A stretch of DNA of 64,000 nt from Streptomyces phaeochromogenes (GTDB taxonomy: Bacteria > Actinomycetota > Actinomycetes > Streptomycetales > Streptomycetaceae), in assembly GCF_001418655.1 (NCBI RefSeq), contig NZ_LIQZ01000067.1:1-64000 (forward strand), given 5' to 3'. The position numbers were made by a program, and so were the translations under genes. The number at the start of each line of letters is the position of its first letter. Positions within the stretch are counted from its first letter, which is position 1. Positions 1 through 7,760 of this stretch are shown piece after piece. The notes below the pieces were generated by a model. That model did no database searches and was not told the DNA's origin. It was given only the letters and a program-made list of their open reading frames with translations.

Positions 1-51
1 GGGAGAGGGAGGGGCAGGGGGAGTTGACTTCCGAAGGCGCTCGCGGGGGTC

Positions 52-1056
52 TCACACCCGCACGGCAGACCCGCGTTCGCTCATCTGCGGCGCACACAGC
101 ACCCGCTTCTTCCGTACGCGCTTGCCCTCGATCGCCGCGACCGTCAGCCGTGCCGCCTCCGCCGCGATCTGGGTGAGCCCCCAGTCCACGGTGGTCAGCG
201 GTGGAGTGAGCACCCGTGACACCGGATGGTTGTCGAAGCCGACCACGGAGACGTCCCGGCCGACCTCCAGTGAGGCATCCGCGGCGGCGGCGTACACCCC
301 GTACGCCAGTGAGTCCGAGAAGCAGAACACGGCGGTCGCGGGGCGGGCCCCGTCCAGGACGCCGCGTGCCACCGCCGTCGCCTCGCCCAACTCCTGCGGG
401 CAGGGGACCAGTTCGGCCTGGAGGCCGAGGCGGTCGGCCGCCTCGCGGACATACACGTCGGCGGGCCGGTCCGGGGTGCTCGGGCGGGTCGGGGTCAGAA
501 CGGTCACCCGGCGGTGGCCGAGGCCGTGCAGGTACTCCAACACGGCGTCGATACCGGCCCGGTTGTCGAAGATGACCTGCCCGGCCGTACGGGCCCGGCT
601 CAGCGAGTCGCCGACGGCGACCACCGGCAGCGAGTCGGCGATCGCGGCCCAGCCCTTCGCGGACGGATTCACGGGAGACACCAGCAACGCGTCGACCCGC
701 TGGTCGCGCAGCTGCTTGGCGAGGGCCAGTTCACGGTCGGGGTCGCCACCCGCGTCGAGGATCAGCGCGTAGCGGTCGCCGGCCAGCAGCTCCCGGCCGA
801 TGGCCGCCATCAGCTGCTGCTGCCACAGGTCCTGGAGGTCGCCCGCGAGGACGCCGACCATGCTGGTACGGCCGCTGACCAGTGCGCGGGCGATGGGATC
901 GGCCTCGTAGCCGAGTTCGGCCGCGGCCTGGCGCACCCGTTCCTCGGTCTCCTTGGAGACGTGTTTGCCGCGCAGGGCGTACGAGACGGCGGCGGTGGAG
1001 AGGCCCGTGGCCTCGGCCACCTCCCGAAGGGTGGTGCGCTTGCTGGGCCTGGCCAT
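52..1056 (-). CDS. LacI/GalR-family transcriptional regulator
   Basis: This 334-residue protein is a cytoplasmic repressor of the LacI/GalR family. The N-terminal helix-turn-helix lies at about residues 8-30 (TLREVAEATGLSTAAVSYAL), followed by the hinge helix region and a periplasmic-binding-protein-like effector domain (VGVLAGDLQDLW, FDNRAGIDAVLEYL, VVGFDNHPVSRVLTPPLTTV). The family dimerises and binds a small ligand, usually a sugar or metabolite. I chose the ATG at 1056 because it gives the typical start MARPSKRTTLREVA; an upstream in-frame ATG at 1095 would add 13 basic residues and is less likely. The gene is divergent from the amidohydrolase gene at 1295, and two LacI-type operators lie between them, so self-regulation and control of the hydrolase/cupin operon are likely. 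The ligand is unknown. Confidence 0.93.
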   Translation of the reverse strand: MARPSKRTTLREVAEATGLSTAAVSYALRGKHVSKETEERVRQAAAELGYEADPIARALVSGRTSMVGVLAGDLQDLWQQQLMAAIGRELLAGDRYALILDAGGDPDRELALAKQLRDQRVDALLVSPVNPSAKGWAAIADSLPVVAVGDSLSRARTAGQVIFDNRAGIDAVLEYLHGLGHRRVTVLTPTRPSTPDRPADVYVREAADRLGLQAELVPCPQELGEATAVARGVLDGARPATAVFCFSDSLAYGVYAAAADASLEVGRDVSVVGFDNHPVSRVLTPPLTTVDWGLTQIAAEAARLTVAAIEGKRVRKKRVLCAPQMSERGSAVRV

Positions 1057-1179
1057 GCCCGGAAGCCTACCGGGACGCGTCCGCATTGTGGGCACACGGC
1101 CCGCCGGACGCCGCCGTGGTCCCGTCCGTACTCGGCACCGCTCCTCAGCGCGGGCCCTGTCGCCGCAGCCGACGCATGC

Positions 1180-1234
1180 TTGACAGCTCCGCTTGTTAAT
1201 CGCTTAAGTTAACCGTATAAGTGAAACGCTTAAC
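1180..1234. promoter_or_regulatory. Divergent promoter region with two LacI-type operators
   Basis: Two AT-rich imperfect palindromes with the central CG typical of LacI-family operators stand out from the GC-rich surroundings: TTAATCGCTTAA at 1196-1207 and GTGAAACGCTTAAC at 1221-1234. Their centres are 26 bp apart. A TTGACA hexamer at 1180-1185 could be the -35 element for the rightward gene, placing the first operator over the -10 region. Binding by the adjacent LacI protein is inferred from position and symmetry. Confidence 0.6.
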
Positions 1235-1294
1235 CTGGGTTGACCGCCCCTTCCTATCCCTTGCCAGCGTCTTTGCCAGCCCGAGGACCGCCGC

Positions 1295-2185
1295 GTGCCC
1301 ACCGACGTCCACCAGCACATCTGGCCACCCGACTTCATCGAGTTGCTGCGCTCCCGCACGACACCGCCGTACCTCGACGGCTGGACCCTGCACGCGGGCA
1401 GCGAACCGCCCTACGAGGTCGACCCGGCCGACCACGACATCCCGGCCCGTACGCGTCTAGCCGCCACCGACGGCCTCGGCCTTGCCCTGGTGTCCCTGTC
1501 CAGCCCTCTCGGCATCGAGTACCTGCCGCCCGCCGAGGCCGCCCCGTTGCTGGCGGCGTTCCACGACGGCGCCCTCGCGCTGCCGGCCCCCTTCGGCGTC
1601 TGGGCCTCTCCCTGTCTGTCGGCACCGGACCCCGAGGCCGTCGAACGCGAACTACGGCGCGGCTGCGCGGGCCTCCAACTGCCCGCCACAGCCCTCCTCG
1701 ACGCGGCCGGCTGGACCCGTTGCGCCCCCTTCCTCGACGTCCTCACCCGCCACGGCAAACCCCTCTTCATCCACCCGGGCGCGGTCCGGCCCACCGCCGA
1801 CGCCCCGCCTTGGTGGCCCGCCCTGGTCCCGTACGTGCATCAGATGCACACGTCCTGGTTCGCCTTCCGCGCCTTCGGCCGCGCCCGCCACCCCCGCCTG
1901 CGCGTCTGCTTCGCCGCACTCGCGGGCCTCGCCCCGCTCCACGGCGAGCGGCTCGCGATCCGCGGCGGCGGTCGGGGGCAGGTCGACTTCGACGCGTTCT
2001 ACGAGACCTCCTCCTACGGAACTCGCGCCGTGGACGCGGTCGTTCGTGCCGTCGGCATCGACGTGGTCGTCGGCGGCAGCGACCGCCCGTACGCACCTCC
2101 CGTCATCCCCGACCTCGGCGCCGCTGCCGCCGTCCACGCGCTGCGCACCACCAACCCCGCCCGCCTCCTGTACGGCCACGCCTGA
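1295..2185 (+). CDS. Amidohydrolase-2 family metal-dependent hydrolase
   Basis: This 296-residue cytoplasmic enzyme has the TIM-barrel amidohydrolase-2 layout. The metal-binding HxH motif is at residues 6-8 (VHQHIW), a further histidine is in LFIHPGA, and the late aspartate is in VVGGSDRPY near the C-terminus. Family members hydrolyse or decarboxylate small aromatic or cyclic substrates; the substrate here cannot be read from sequence. The GTG at 1295 is preceded by GAGGA with 7-nt spacing. The cysteine-dioxygenase-like gene begins 41 bp downstream on the same strand, and the LacI operators lie about 60-100 bp upstream, so both are probably one LacI-controlled unit. Confidence 0.85.
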   Translation: MPTDVHQHIWPPDFIELLRSRTTPPYLDGWTLHAGSEPPYEVDPADHDIPARTRLAATDGLGLALVSLSSPLGIEYLPPAEAAPLLAAFHDGALALPAPFGVWASPCLSAPDPEAVERELRRGCAGLQLPATALLDAAGWTRCAPFLDVLTRHGKPLFIHPGAVRPTADAPPWWPALVPYVHQMHTSWFAFRAFGRARHPRLRVCFAALAGLAPLHGERLAIRGGGRGQVDFDAFYETSSYGTRAVDAVVRAVGIDVVVGGSDRPYAPPVIPDLGAAAAVHALRTTNPARLLYGHA

Positions 2186-2226
2186 GCCGTGTCCCCATGG
2201 CGGACCCGACCCGAAGGGAGCCACTC

Positions 2227-2727
2227 ATGACGTACGAGTCCCTGCCCGACCGCACCCTCGACAAGCGCGAACTCCAAGTCCTCGTCGACGACCTCGCCAC
2301 CCGCCCCGACCTCTGGCGCGAACAGGTCGCCTTCTCCGACGAACAGCGGCACTACGCGTCCTTGTACCGCGACGAATACGTCGACGTCTGGCTGCTCTGC
2401 TGGACCCGGCAGAACGACACCGGCTGGCACGACCACGACATCTCCTCCGGGGCCGTCGGCATCGTCCAGGGCGCGCTCCACGAGTCCAACCCGCGCATCG
2501 GCGGCAGCCACCTGTCCGTCACCGTCACCACCGGCGAGTCCTTCTGCTTCGGCCCCGAGCACATCCACCGGCTCACCGGCGCCACCGACGACGCCGTCTC
2601 GATCCACGCCTACTCACCACCGCTGTGGCGCCTCGGCCAGTACGACATCACCGAGGACGGCCTGATGCGCCGCATCTCCGTGTCGTACGCCGACGAGCTC
2701 CGCCCGCTGGACGCCCCGGCGGCCTGA
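2227..2727 (+). CDS. Cysteine dioxygenase-like cupin protein
   Basis: This 166-residue protein belongs to the cysteine dioxygenase/cupin fold. Likely iron ligands are H68 and H70 (GWHDHD) and H112 or H114 in EHIHRL; the SIHAYSPPL segment around residue 127 matches the C-terminal signature of the family. Cysteine dioxygenases oxidise a thiol to the sulfinate, but related thiol dioxygenases use other thiols, so the substrate is open. The ATG at 2227 has a GAAGGGA ribosome site 8 nt upstream. It follows the amidohydrolase with a short gap and is likely co-transcribed. The pairing hints that the hydrolase and the dioxygenase act on successive steps of one sulfur compound, which is inference. Confidence 0.82.
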   Translation: MTYESLPDRTLDKRELQVLVDDLATRPDLWREQVAFSDEQRHYASLYRDEYVDVWLLCWTRQNDTGWHDHDISSGAVGIVQGALHESNPRIGGSHLSVTVTTGESFCFGPEHIHRLTGATDDAVSIHAYSPPLWRLGQYDITEDGLMRRISVSYADELRPLDAPAA

Positions 2728-2753
2728 GGCGGACTGGCCCGACCGATCGGCCC

Positions 2754-3374
2754 TCAGCTCCGACCCAGGTCGAGCGGAGCACTGAGGGCGAGATCTTCAT
2801 CGAGCTTCGCGACCACGGCAGCGGCGATGGACGGCGTGTGACTCATGGCCCACGCCTCGACCGCACCGAGGAAACCGACAAGCCGATCCTGAACCGAGCC
2901 CAGGAGTCCCGGCAGTTGAGCCAGAGGGAGATCGACAGGGGGACTCTCCGGCCGCTCCCCGTCGGGCCACAGCCGGGCAACCGCCCCGGCATGCTCGACG
3001 CGCGGCGCGGGATCGTGGCCGAGCCACGGCTCGGCACCCTTCATCAGATCAAGCCAGTCCCGCCAGTCCTCCAGACCGAAGCAGCACCCGGGCACCGCTG
3101 TGACCCCGGTGGCCGTGTCCCGGATCCGCAGCCCACCGGGAGCGATGACGCACTCGGTCGCCAACAGACGGCCAACCTGCTCCAGGCTGTCCTCGGGTGC
3201 GCGTGGCCGGCGTTCACGCTGCCCCTTGTTGTAGCTCGTCAGAACCGCCATGGCGGTGCCGACTTCAAGCGAAGACAGCTCGCCGGACAGGGCCAGGAGC
3301 CGACCCGGAGGCGAATCGGCAACAGGCCACAGATCGAAGTCGGCGGCCACGTAGGTCTCCAGTACGGCATCCAT
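2754..3374 (-). CDS. Unrecognised protein
   Basis: I do not recognise this 206-residue protein. It starts with MDAVLETYVAADFDLWPVAD; the ATG at 3374 has GGAGG 9 nt upstream, and longer in-frame starts would run into the divergent gene. It has no signal peptide or membrane segment. It contains a Cys-Cys pair (VPGCCFGLEDW) and a tryptophan-rich middle, and the C-terminal third is predicted mostly helical. It converges on the cupin gene with a 26-bp gap and is divergent from a HEAT-repeat gene. Small proteins of this kind next to HEAT proteins are sometimes immunity-like, but nothing here proves that. Confidence 0.6.
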   Translation of the reverse strand: MDAVLETYVAADFDLWPVADSPPGRLLALSGELSSLEVGTAMAVLTSYNKGQRERRPRAPEDSLEQVGRLLATECVIAPGGLRIRDTATGVTAVPGCCFGLEDWRDWLDLMKGAEPWLGHDPAPRVEHAGAVARLWPDGERPESPPVDLPLAQLPGLLGSVQDRLVGFLGAVEAWAMSHTPSIAAAVVAKLDEDLALSAPLDLGRS

Positions 3375-3579
3375 GATCAGCACACCTCCAGTGTCGCCCG
3401 TCGCCGTCGGGATGCGGAGGCCGCAATCAAATCCCCCGTCTTTGCCCGTCCACCACTGCTCCTCGGCTCCGACCGCGGGGCATGTCAGTGGCAGGGGCGA
3501 TGCTTCACCTGTGACGACCCATGATGAGCACCCGATCGCCGGTCCAGCCCAAAACTGCGACCTACCTGATCCGCGTTCC

Positions 3580-4695
3580 GTGATCGAGGACACCGACTGG
3601 GCTGCGTTGGACCATGCCTATGGGGCGGCGCACGACACGCCGATTCGCCTGTGTCAGCTCCTGGACGAGGATCCGGATGTCCAGGCCTATGCGTTGGAAA
3701 TGCTGGACATGTCTGTGCTGCACCAGGAGTCCTTGTACAGTGCGACGCCGTCGGCCGCGCTGTACGTGGCCTCGATTCTGGACGACCCCCGCACCCTGGC
3801 CCAGCACGAGAACTACTCAACCTGGGACGACCGTCCTCGGCCGTTGCGTGCAGCCCTGCTGGACTGGCTGGGCCAGGTCGCGGAATCGGCAGCCTACGGC
3901 GAGACGACCGATGAGGCGGACGGCAACGCCCCGGGAGTCTCCGACGCCGTCCGGGTCGTCCGCGGCACGCTCCATACTGCCGTCTCCGCACATCTGTTGG
4001 CCCTGGACTCCACCGTCCGAGAAGCCGCCCTTGCGGCCGCCTCCGCACTTCTCCAGGCACCCGATCTGGCCGGGCGGATCACCGGAACCACCCGGCACCT
4101 TCGTCGGCTGCTGACCGAGAGCACCGACCGGCGTGAACGCGCCGCCACTGTCCTGACGATCGGCTCCTGGGGCGAGGACACGACCGGCTGGCTCGCCGAC
4201 CCCGACCCGGCCGTCCGCGCTTGCGCGGCCCTAGCGCCCGGCTGTACGGGCAACAGCCAGGCAACACAGGTGATCTTCCACGCCCTGCTCGAACCCGCCG
4301 CCGTCGACGCCTGGTTCCGCGAACCCACAACCGTCGCCCCCTGGGTCGAGGACCCACTCCCGCAGATCGACGGCCGCCTGCGGTACGCCTTGCTGTCCGC
4401 GGCAGTCGAACGCGCCAACCACTTCGAGGAACTGCTCCCGGTCGCCATGGCCTCGGTGCCCTTTTGCAGCAACCTCACTGTCGCCGACGACTGGGGCCCG
4501 CTGCTCGCCGCGGCGTTCCCGACCGGCTACAGCCGGCATGCCGACCTCACGCCGGCCCAGCACCGCTACCTCAGCGCGCTCGCCGCCCGAGACGTCTGCT
4601 GGCGATACACCCACCTCATAGCGTCGTGGCTGCGGGACGTCGGCCTTCCCGCGGACCGGGATGCCATCAAGGCGCTGCTGGGGCGGGCCCGGTGA
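3580..4695 (+). CDS. HEAT-repeat-like protein
   Basis: This protein of about 371 residues is an alpha-helical solenoid. Repeated helical pairs such as IRLCQLLDEDPDVQAYALEM, STVREAALAAASALLQAPDL, LADPDPAVRACAALAPGC and RRERAATVLTIGSW fit HEAT/PBS-lyase-type repeats that act as protein scaffolds. The start is uncertain: GTG at 3580 gives MIEDTDWAALDHAYGAA, which resembles the beginning of similar actinobacterial HEAT proteins, but no clear ribosome site precedes it and GTG at 3511 is also possible. It stands alone on the plus strand, divergent from the unknown gene at 3374. The partner is unknown. Confidence 0.7.
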   Translation: MIEDTDWAALDHAYGAAHDTPIRLCQLLDEDPDVQAYALEMLDMSVLHQESLYSATPSAALYVASILDDPRTLAQHENYSTWDDRPRPLRAALLDWLGQVAESAAYGETTDEADGNAPGVSDAVRVVRGTLHTAVSAHLLALDSTVREAALAAASALLQAPDLAGRITGTTRHLRRLLTESTDRRERAATVLTIGSWGEDTTGWLADPDPAVRACAALAPGCTGNSQATQVIFHALLEPAAVDAWFREPTTVAPWVEDPLPQIDGRLRYALLSAAVERANHFEELLPVAMASVPFCSNLTVADDWGPLLAAAFPTGYSRHADLTPAQHRYLSALAARDVCWRYTHLIASWLRDVGLPADRDAIKALLGRAR

Positions 4696-4774
4696 AGGGT
4701 CCTCGCTGTCATGTCGGAGGCTGCCAGGTCATCGGTCCGGTCCGAACTTGCTCGCCCCGGCGGCAGCGGCTAAC

Positions 4775-4794
4775 GTACAACCTAATGATTGTAC
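4775..4794. promoter_or_regulatory. Inverted repeat overlapping ArsR start, likely autoregulatory operator
   Basis: GTACAA (4775-4780) and TTGTAC (4789-4794) form a perfect 6-bp inverted repeat with an 8-bp spacer. It overlaps the start codon of the ArsR gene at 4785, the usual position for an autorepressor of this family. Binding is inferred. Confidence 0.6.
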
Positions 4795-5240
4795 ATCAAG
4801 AGTCTGCCGAGCGAGCCGATCGCATCTTTCATGCCTTGGCCGATGCGACGCGGCGCGAGATCGTGGCTCTCACACTGGCCGGTGAGTACTCGGTCTCGGA
4901 CCTCGCGCGGCGGTTCCCGATGAGTTTCGCGGCCGTGCAGAAACATGTGGCGGTCCTGGAACAGGCCGGGCTGGTCACCAAGGAGCGGCAGGGCCGGGAG
5001 CAGCGAGTTCGCGGCAGCGCGGACTCCCTGCGTGAGGCCCATCGGCTGCTGGACCAGCTGGCAGATGTGTGGCGTGGACGCATCGACCGGATCGGCGCGA
5101 TCCTCGCCGATCCCGATCCCGATCCCGATCCCGATACCCATCCGCATCCCCGTCCCGTTGCGGATGCCGGTGCCCACCTCGACCTCCGAGACGGCAAGGA
5201 GCATTGCCATGACCGTGATCGACGTTCAGAAGAATCCTGA
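4785..5240 (+). CDS. ArsR/SdpR-type winged-helix autorepressor
   Basis: This 151-residue protein is a small winged-helix regulator of the ArsR superfamily. The DNA-binding core covers residues 10-95, with FHALADATRREIVALTL at the start and SDLARRFPMSFAAVQKHVAV as the recognition region. No cysteine metal-binding site is visible, which fits the subgroup paired with AHSA1/SRPBCC genes rather than metal sensors. The C-terminus is unusual: a run of Asp-Pro dipeptides encoded by a hexanucleotide repeat, then a His/Pro-rich tail that runs into the downstream gene by 32 bp. The overlap suggests translational coupling with the SRPBCC partner. Confidence 0.88.
   Translation: MIVHQESAERADRIFHALADATRREIVALTLAGEYSVSDLARRFPMSFAAVQKHVAVLEQAGLVTKERQGREQRVRGSADSLREAHRLLDQLADVWRGRIDRIGAILADPDPDPDPDTHPHPRPVADAGAHLDLRDGKEHCHDRDRRSEES
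5109..5138 (+). repeat. GATCCC hexanucleotide tandem repeat inside the ArsR gene
   Basis: Four perfect GATCCC units (5109-5132) followed by GATACC encode an Asp-Pro run near the C-terminus of the ArsR protein. A 6-bp unit changes length in frame, so copy-number change would alter the tail without a frameshift. Confidence 0.8.
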
Positions 5241-5706
5241 AGCCCTCGCGCTGACGATCACCGCGCGGTTCGACGCGTTGCCGGCGCGGGTGTGGCAGGT
5301 CTGGGAGGACCCCCGTCAGTTGGAGAGGTGGTGGGGGCCGCCGACCTACCCCGCGACAGTCGTCGACCATGACCTGAGCCCCGGCGGCGCGGTCACGTAC
5401 TTCATGACCGGGCCGGAAGGTGACAAGCACTACGGGTGGTGGCGCGTCCTGACCGTCGATAGCCCGCACGGGCTGGAGTTCGAGGACGGCTTCGCCGACG
5501 ACACCGGCAAGCCCAACCCGGACATGCCGACCATGACCGTCCGCGTGCGGCTCACGGCGGACGGCGTGGCAGCCACCCTGATGACGGTCGAGAGCACGTT
5601 CCCCACGTCCGAGGCGATGGAACAGCTGGTGTCCATGGGCATGGCCGAGGGCATGACCGCAGCCATGGGCCAGATCGACACCCTGGTGGCCGAACCCGCA
5701 ACCTGA
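5209..5706 (+). CDS. SRPBCC (AHSA1-type) domain protein
   Basis: This 165-residue soluble protein has the START-like/AHSA1 fold: an N-terminal strand-helix segment with FDALPARVWQVWEDPRQLERWW, then WGPPTYPATVVDHDLSPGG, a YGWWRVLTVD strand and a long C-terminal helix. Such proteins bind hydrophobic ligands and are commonly encoded just downstream of an SdpR-like ArsR repressor. The ATG at 5209 follows AAGGAG and overlaps the ArsR gene. The ligand is unknown. The gene converges on the universal stress protein gene with only 12 bp between stops. Confidence 0.85.
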   Translation: MTVIDVQKNPEALALTITARFDALPARVWQVWEDPRQLERWWGPPTYPATVVDHDLSPGGAVTYFMTGPEGDKHYGWWRVLTVDSPHGLEFEDGFADDTGKPNPDMPTMTVRVRLTADGVAATLMTVESTFPTSEAMEQLVSMGMAEGMTAAMGQIDTLVAEPAT

Positions 5707-5718
5707 TGGCGGGCCGAG

Positions 5719-6135
5719 TCAGTCTTCGGTCGGCACGCACAGGACCGGAACGCTCGACAGGTGCAGCAGCTTGTGGGGAGTCGAGCCCAGCAGCGCTCCG
5801 CGCATCGGGCTCTCCCCCCAGCTGCCCACCACGATGAACCTCGCCTCGTGGCGTGACGCGGCGTCGATCAGCGCCTGGGCCGGCTTCTGGTCGATGATTT
5901 CGACGGTCGTCCGTACGTCGGCCTCGTCGGCCACCCTGACGGCGTGGTCGAGTGCGACGCGTCCGGCCTCGCGAACGGCTTCGTGGTGAGCCCCGTACTC
6001 CTCACCCAGGGTTCCCGGAGCCGCGGCGCCGTAGACCAGCACGAGCGGCTCGTCGAACGCGGCGGACACCTCGATCGCGACACGGAGTGCGCGTGCCGCG
6101 CCCGGTGACTCGTCGTATCCGAGGACGACCGACAT
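5719..6135 (-). CDS. Universal stress protein (UspA family)
   Basis: This 138-residue protein is a single UspA domain. It begins with VVLGYDES and ends with the nucleotide-binding signature G-x2-G-x9-G-S in GSWGESPMRGALLGST, followed by HLSSVPVLCV, so it is probably the ATP-binding type. Its ATG at 6135 lies 1 bp after the stop of the APC permease gene, so the two are co-transcribed and probably coupled. UspA proteins encoded with transporters often bind or regulate the transporter, which is a reasonable inference here. Confidence 0.9.
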   Translation of the reverse strand: MSVVLGYDESPGAARALRVAIEVSAAFDEPLVLVYGAAAPGTLGEEYGAHHEAVREAGRVALDHAVRVADEADVRTTVEIIDQKPAQALIDAASRHEARFIVVGSWGESPMRGALLGSTPHKLLHLSSVPVLCVPTED

Positions 6136-6136
6136 C

Positions 6137-7630
6137 TCAGGACTCCTTGCCGTGGACGAGATCGGCGTCGGCCACACCTGGGCGTTCCGACCAGAAGACC
6201 GGCGACATCAGCCGCCGTACGACCATGAGCACCACACCGATGAGAGCGATCCCGATGCCGATGACCAGCGGGGGACCGAGGCCGAACCACGAGACACCGC
6301 TGTAGGAGTTCTCGGGGTCGGCCATGTCGGAGACCGATTCCACCAGCAGCCACGCCAGCAGCCCGGCGCCGACCAGCGGGCCCAGGCCGATGAGGACGAA
6401 GTAGCGCACGCTCTCGGTCAGATGGCGGCGGTAGTACACCGCGCAGGCGACACCCGTGAGCGCGTAGTAGAACGCGATCAGCAACGACAGCGCGGTGAGC
6501 GAGTCGAAGAGGGCGTTGGTGCTGATCTGGTTGACGACGAGGTACCAGGCGATGGCGATGCCGGCGACCCACCACGTGCTGACGTCGGGCGTACGGAACC
6601 GCGGGTGGATGTGGGCGAAGTGCTCGGGCAGCGCGTGACGGCGGGCCATGGACAGCGCCGTGCGCGACGCCGGGATGATCGTCGTCTGCGTCGACGCCAG
6701 CGCGGACGTCGACACCGCCAGCAGTACGACCCAGTCCCAGCCGCCCATCACCTCGGTGGCGAGCAGGGCGAAGACGAACTCCTCCTCGTCGGCGTTCTCG
6801 GCGAGGAAGGTCGTACCGGCGTAGGCCACGACCGCGAAACCGACCGACAGATAGGTCACCAGCAGCACGACCGTCGACCAGACGCCCGCCTTGCCGGGAG
6901 CGGTGGCGGAGTTCTCGACCTCCTCGGTGAGATTGACCGCCGATTCCCAGCCCCAGTAGATGAACACCCCCAGCAGCAGGGCTCCGGTCAGCGAAGCGCC
7001 GCCGGCTCCGAAGGGGTTGAGCCACTTGAAGGCGGGGTCGATGGAGTCGAAGGAGCTGGTGCCCGCGTAGACCCGGTAGAGCGCCACCACGACGAAGGCG
7101 ATCAGACAGGCGACCTGCGCCAGGATGAGGACGTTCTGCACCTTGGCCGACACCTCGGTGCCGACGACGCACACGGCCGTCATCACGAGGATGAGCAGCA
7201 CCGCGAGCGACTGGCGTACGAAGTCGTTGTCGGCCCAGCTGTCGAGGCCGAAGGCCAGCAGCGCGAAGCTCACGGCTACGTCCGCCAGCGATCCGACGAC
7301 CAGAACTCCGGTCATCGCGATGGCCCATCCACCGAGCCACCCGGCCCACGGGCCCATGGCCCGGGTGACCCACGAGAAGGTCGTACCGCAGTCCTGGTCG
7401 ACCTTGTTGAGGTAGTAGAACGCCGACGCGATCAACAGCATCGGCACGAACGACGCGACCATCACGCCCGGGGCGTAGATGCCCACCAGCGCCACGATCG
7501 GACCGATGACCGCCGCCAGCGAGTACGCCGGGGAGGTGGAGTTGAGACCGATGACGAGCGCGTCGACGAAGCCGATCGCGTTGGCCTTCAACCCGACAGG
7601 TGGGGGTGCGTCCGCAGTGTCGTTGGCCAT
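6137..7630 (-). CDS. APC-superfamily amino acid/amine permease
   Basis: This 497-residue membrane protein has about twelve hydrophobic helices and matches the amino acid-polyamine-organocation superfamily. The unwound first helix appears as ALVIGLNSTSPAYSLAAVIG, and the second includes FYYLNKVDQDCGTTFSWV. A conserved glutamate-containing stretch, WGWESAVNLTEEVE, lies in the middle, as in actinobacterial APC permeases for amino acids or amines. The substrate cannot be assigned. It precedes the UspA gene in one operon. The ATG at 7630 follows GGAGCGAGGG. Confidence 0.88.
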   Translation of the reverse strand: MANDTADAPPPVGLKANAIGFVDALVIGLNSTSPAYSLAAVIGPIVALVGIYAPGVMVASFVPMLLIASAFYYLNKVDQDCGTTFSWVTRAMGPWAGWLGGWAIAMTGVLVVGSLADVAVSFALLAFGLDSWADNDFVRQSLAVLLILVMTAVCVVGTEVSAKVQNVLILAQVACLIAFVVVALYRVYAGTSSFDSIDPAFKWLNPFGAGGASLTGALLLGVFIYWGWESAVNLTEEVENSATAPGKAGVWSTVVLLVTYLSVGFAVVAYAGTTFLAENADEEEFVFALLATEVMGGWDWVVLLAVSTSALASTQTTIIPASRTALSMARRHALPEHFAHIHPRFRTPDVSTWWVAGIAIAWYLVVNQISTNALFDSLTALSLLIAFYYALTGVACAVYYRRHLTESVRYFVLIGLGPLVGAGLLAWLLVESVSDMADPENSYSGVSWFGLGPPLVIGIGIALIGVVLMVVRRLMSPVFWSERPGVADADLVHGKES

Positions 7631-7661
7631 GTTCCCTCGCTCCGGTTGTGCGTGAATCCAT

Positions 7662-7676
7662 ACAACAGGGCGTTGT
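7662..7676. promoter_or_regulatory. Short inverted repeat upstream of the permease
   Basis: ACAAC-AGGGC-GTTGT is a perfect 5-bp inverted repeat 31 bp upstream of the permease start, in a locally AT-rich stretch that probably holds the promoter. It is a candidate operator; the regulator is unknown. Confidence 0.3.
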
Positions 7677-7760
7677 GGAACTTTTTACGCTATTGAGGGC
7701 CTCTTGGATACGTATGTCACCTGGGCAGACGTCTCCGGGTACGTGAGCGGTGGCGGGAGG

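Noticed and set aside
1240..2226. Upstream extension of the cupin gene to 495 codons
   Set aside because: It overlaps the amidohydrolase gene in another frame with an Arg/Pro-rich translation; the ATG at 2227 has a ribosome site.
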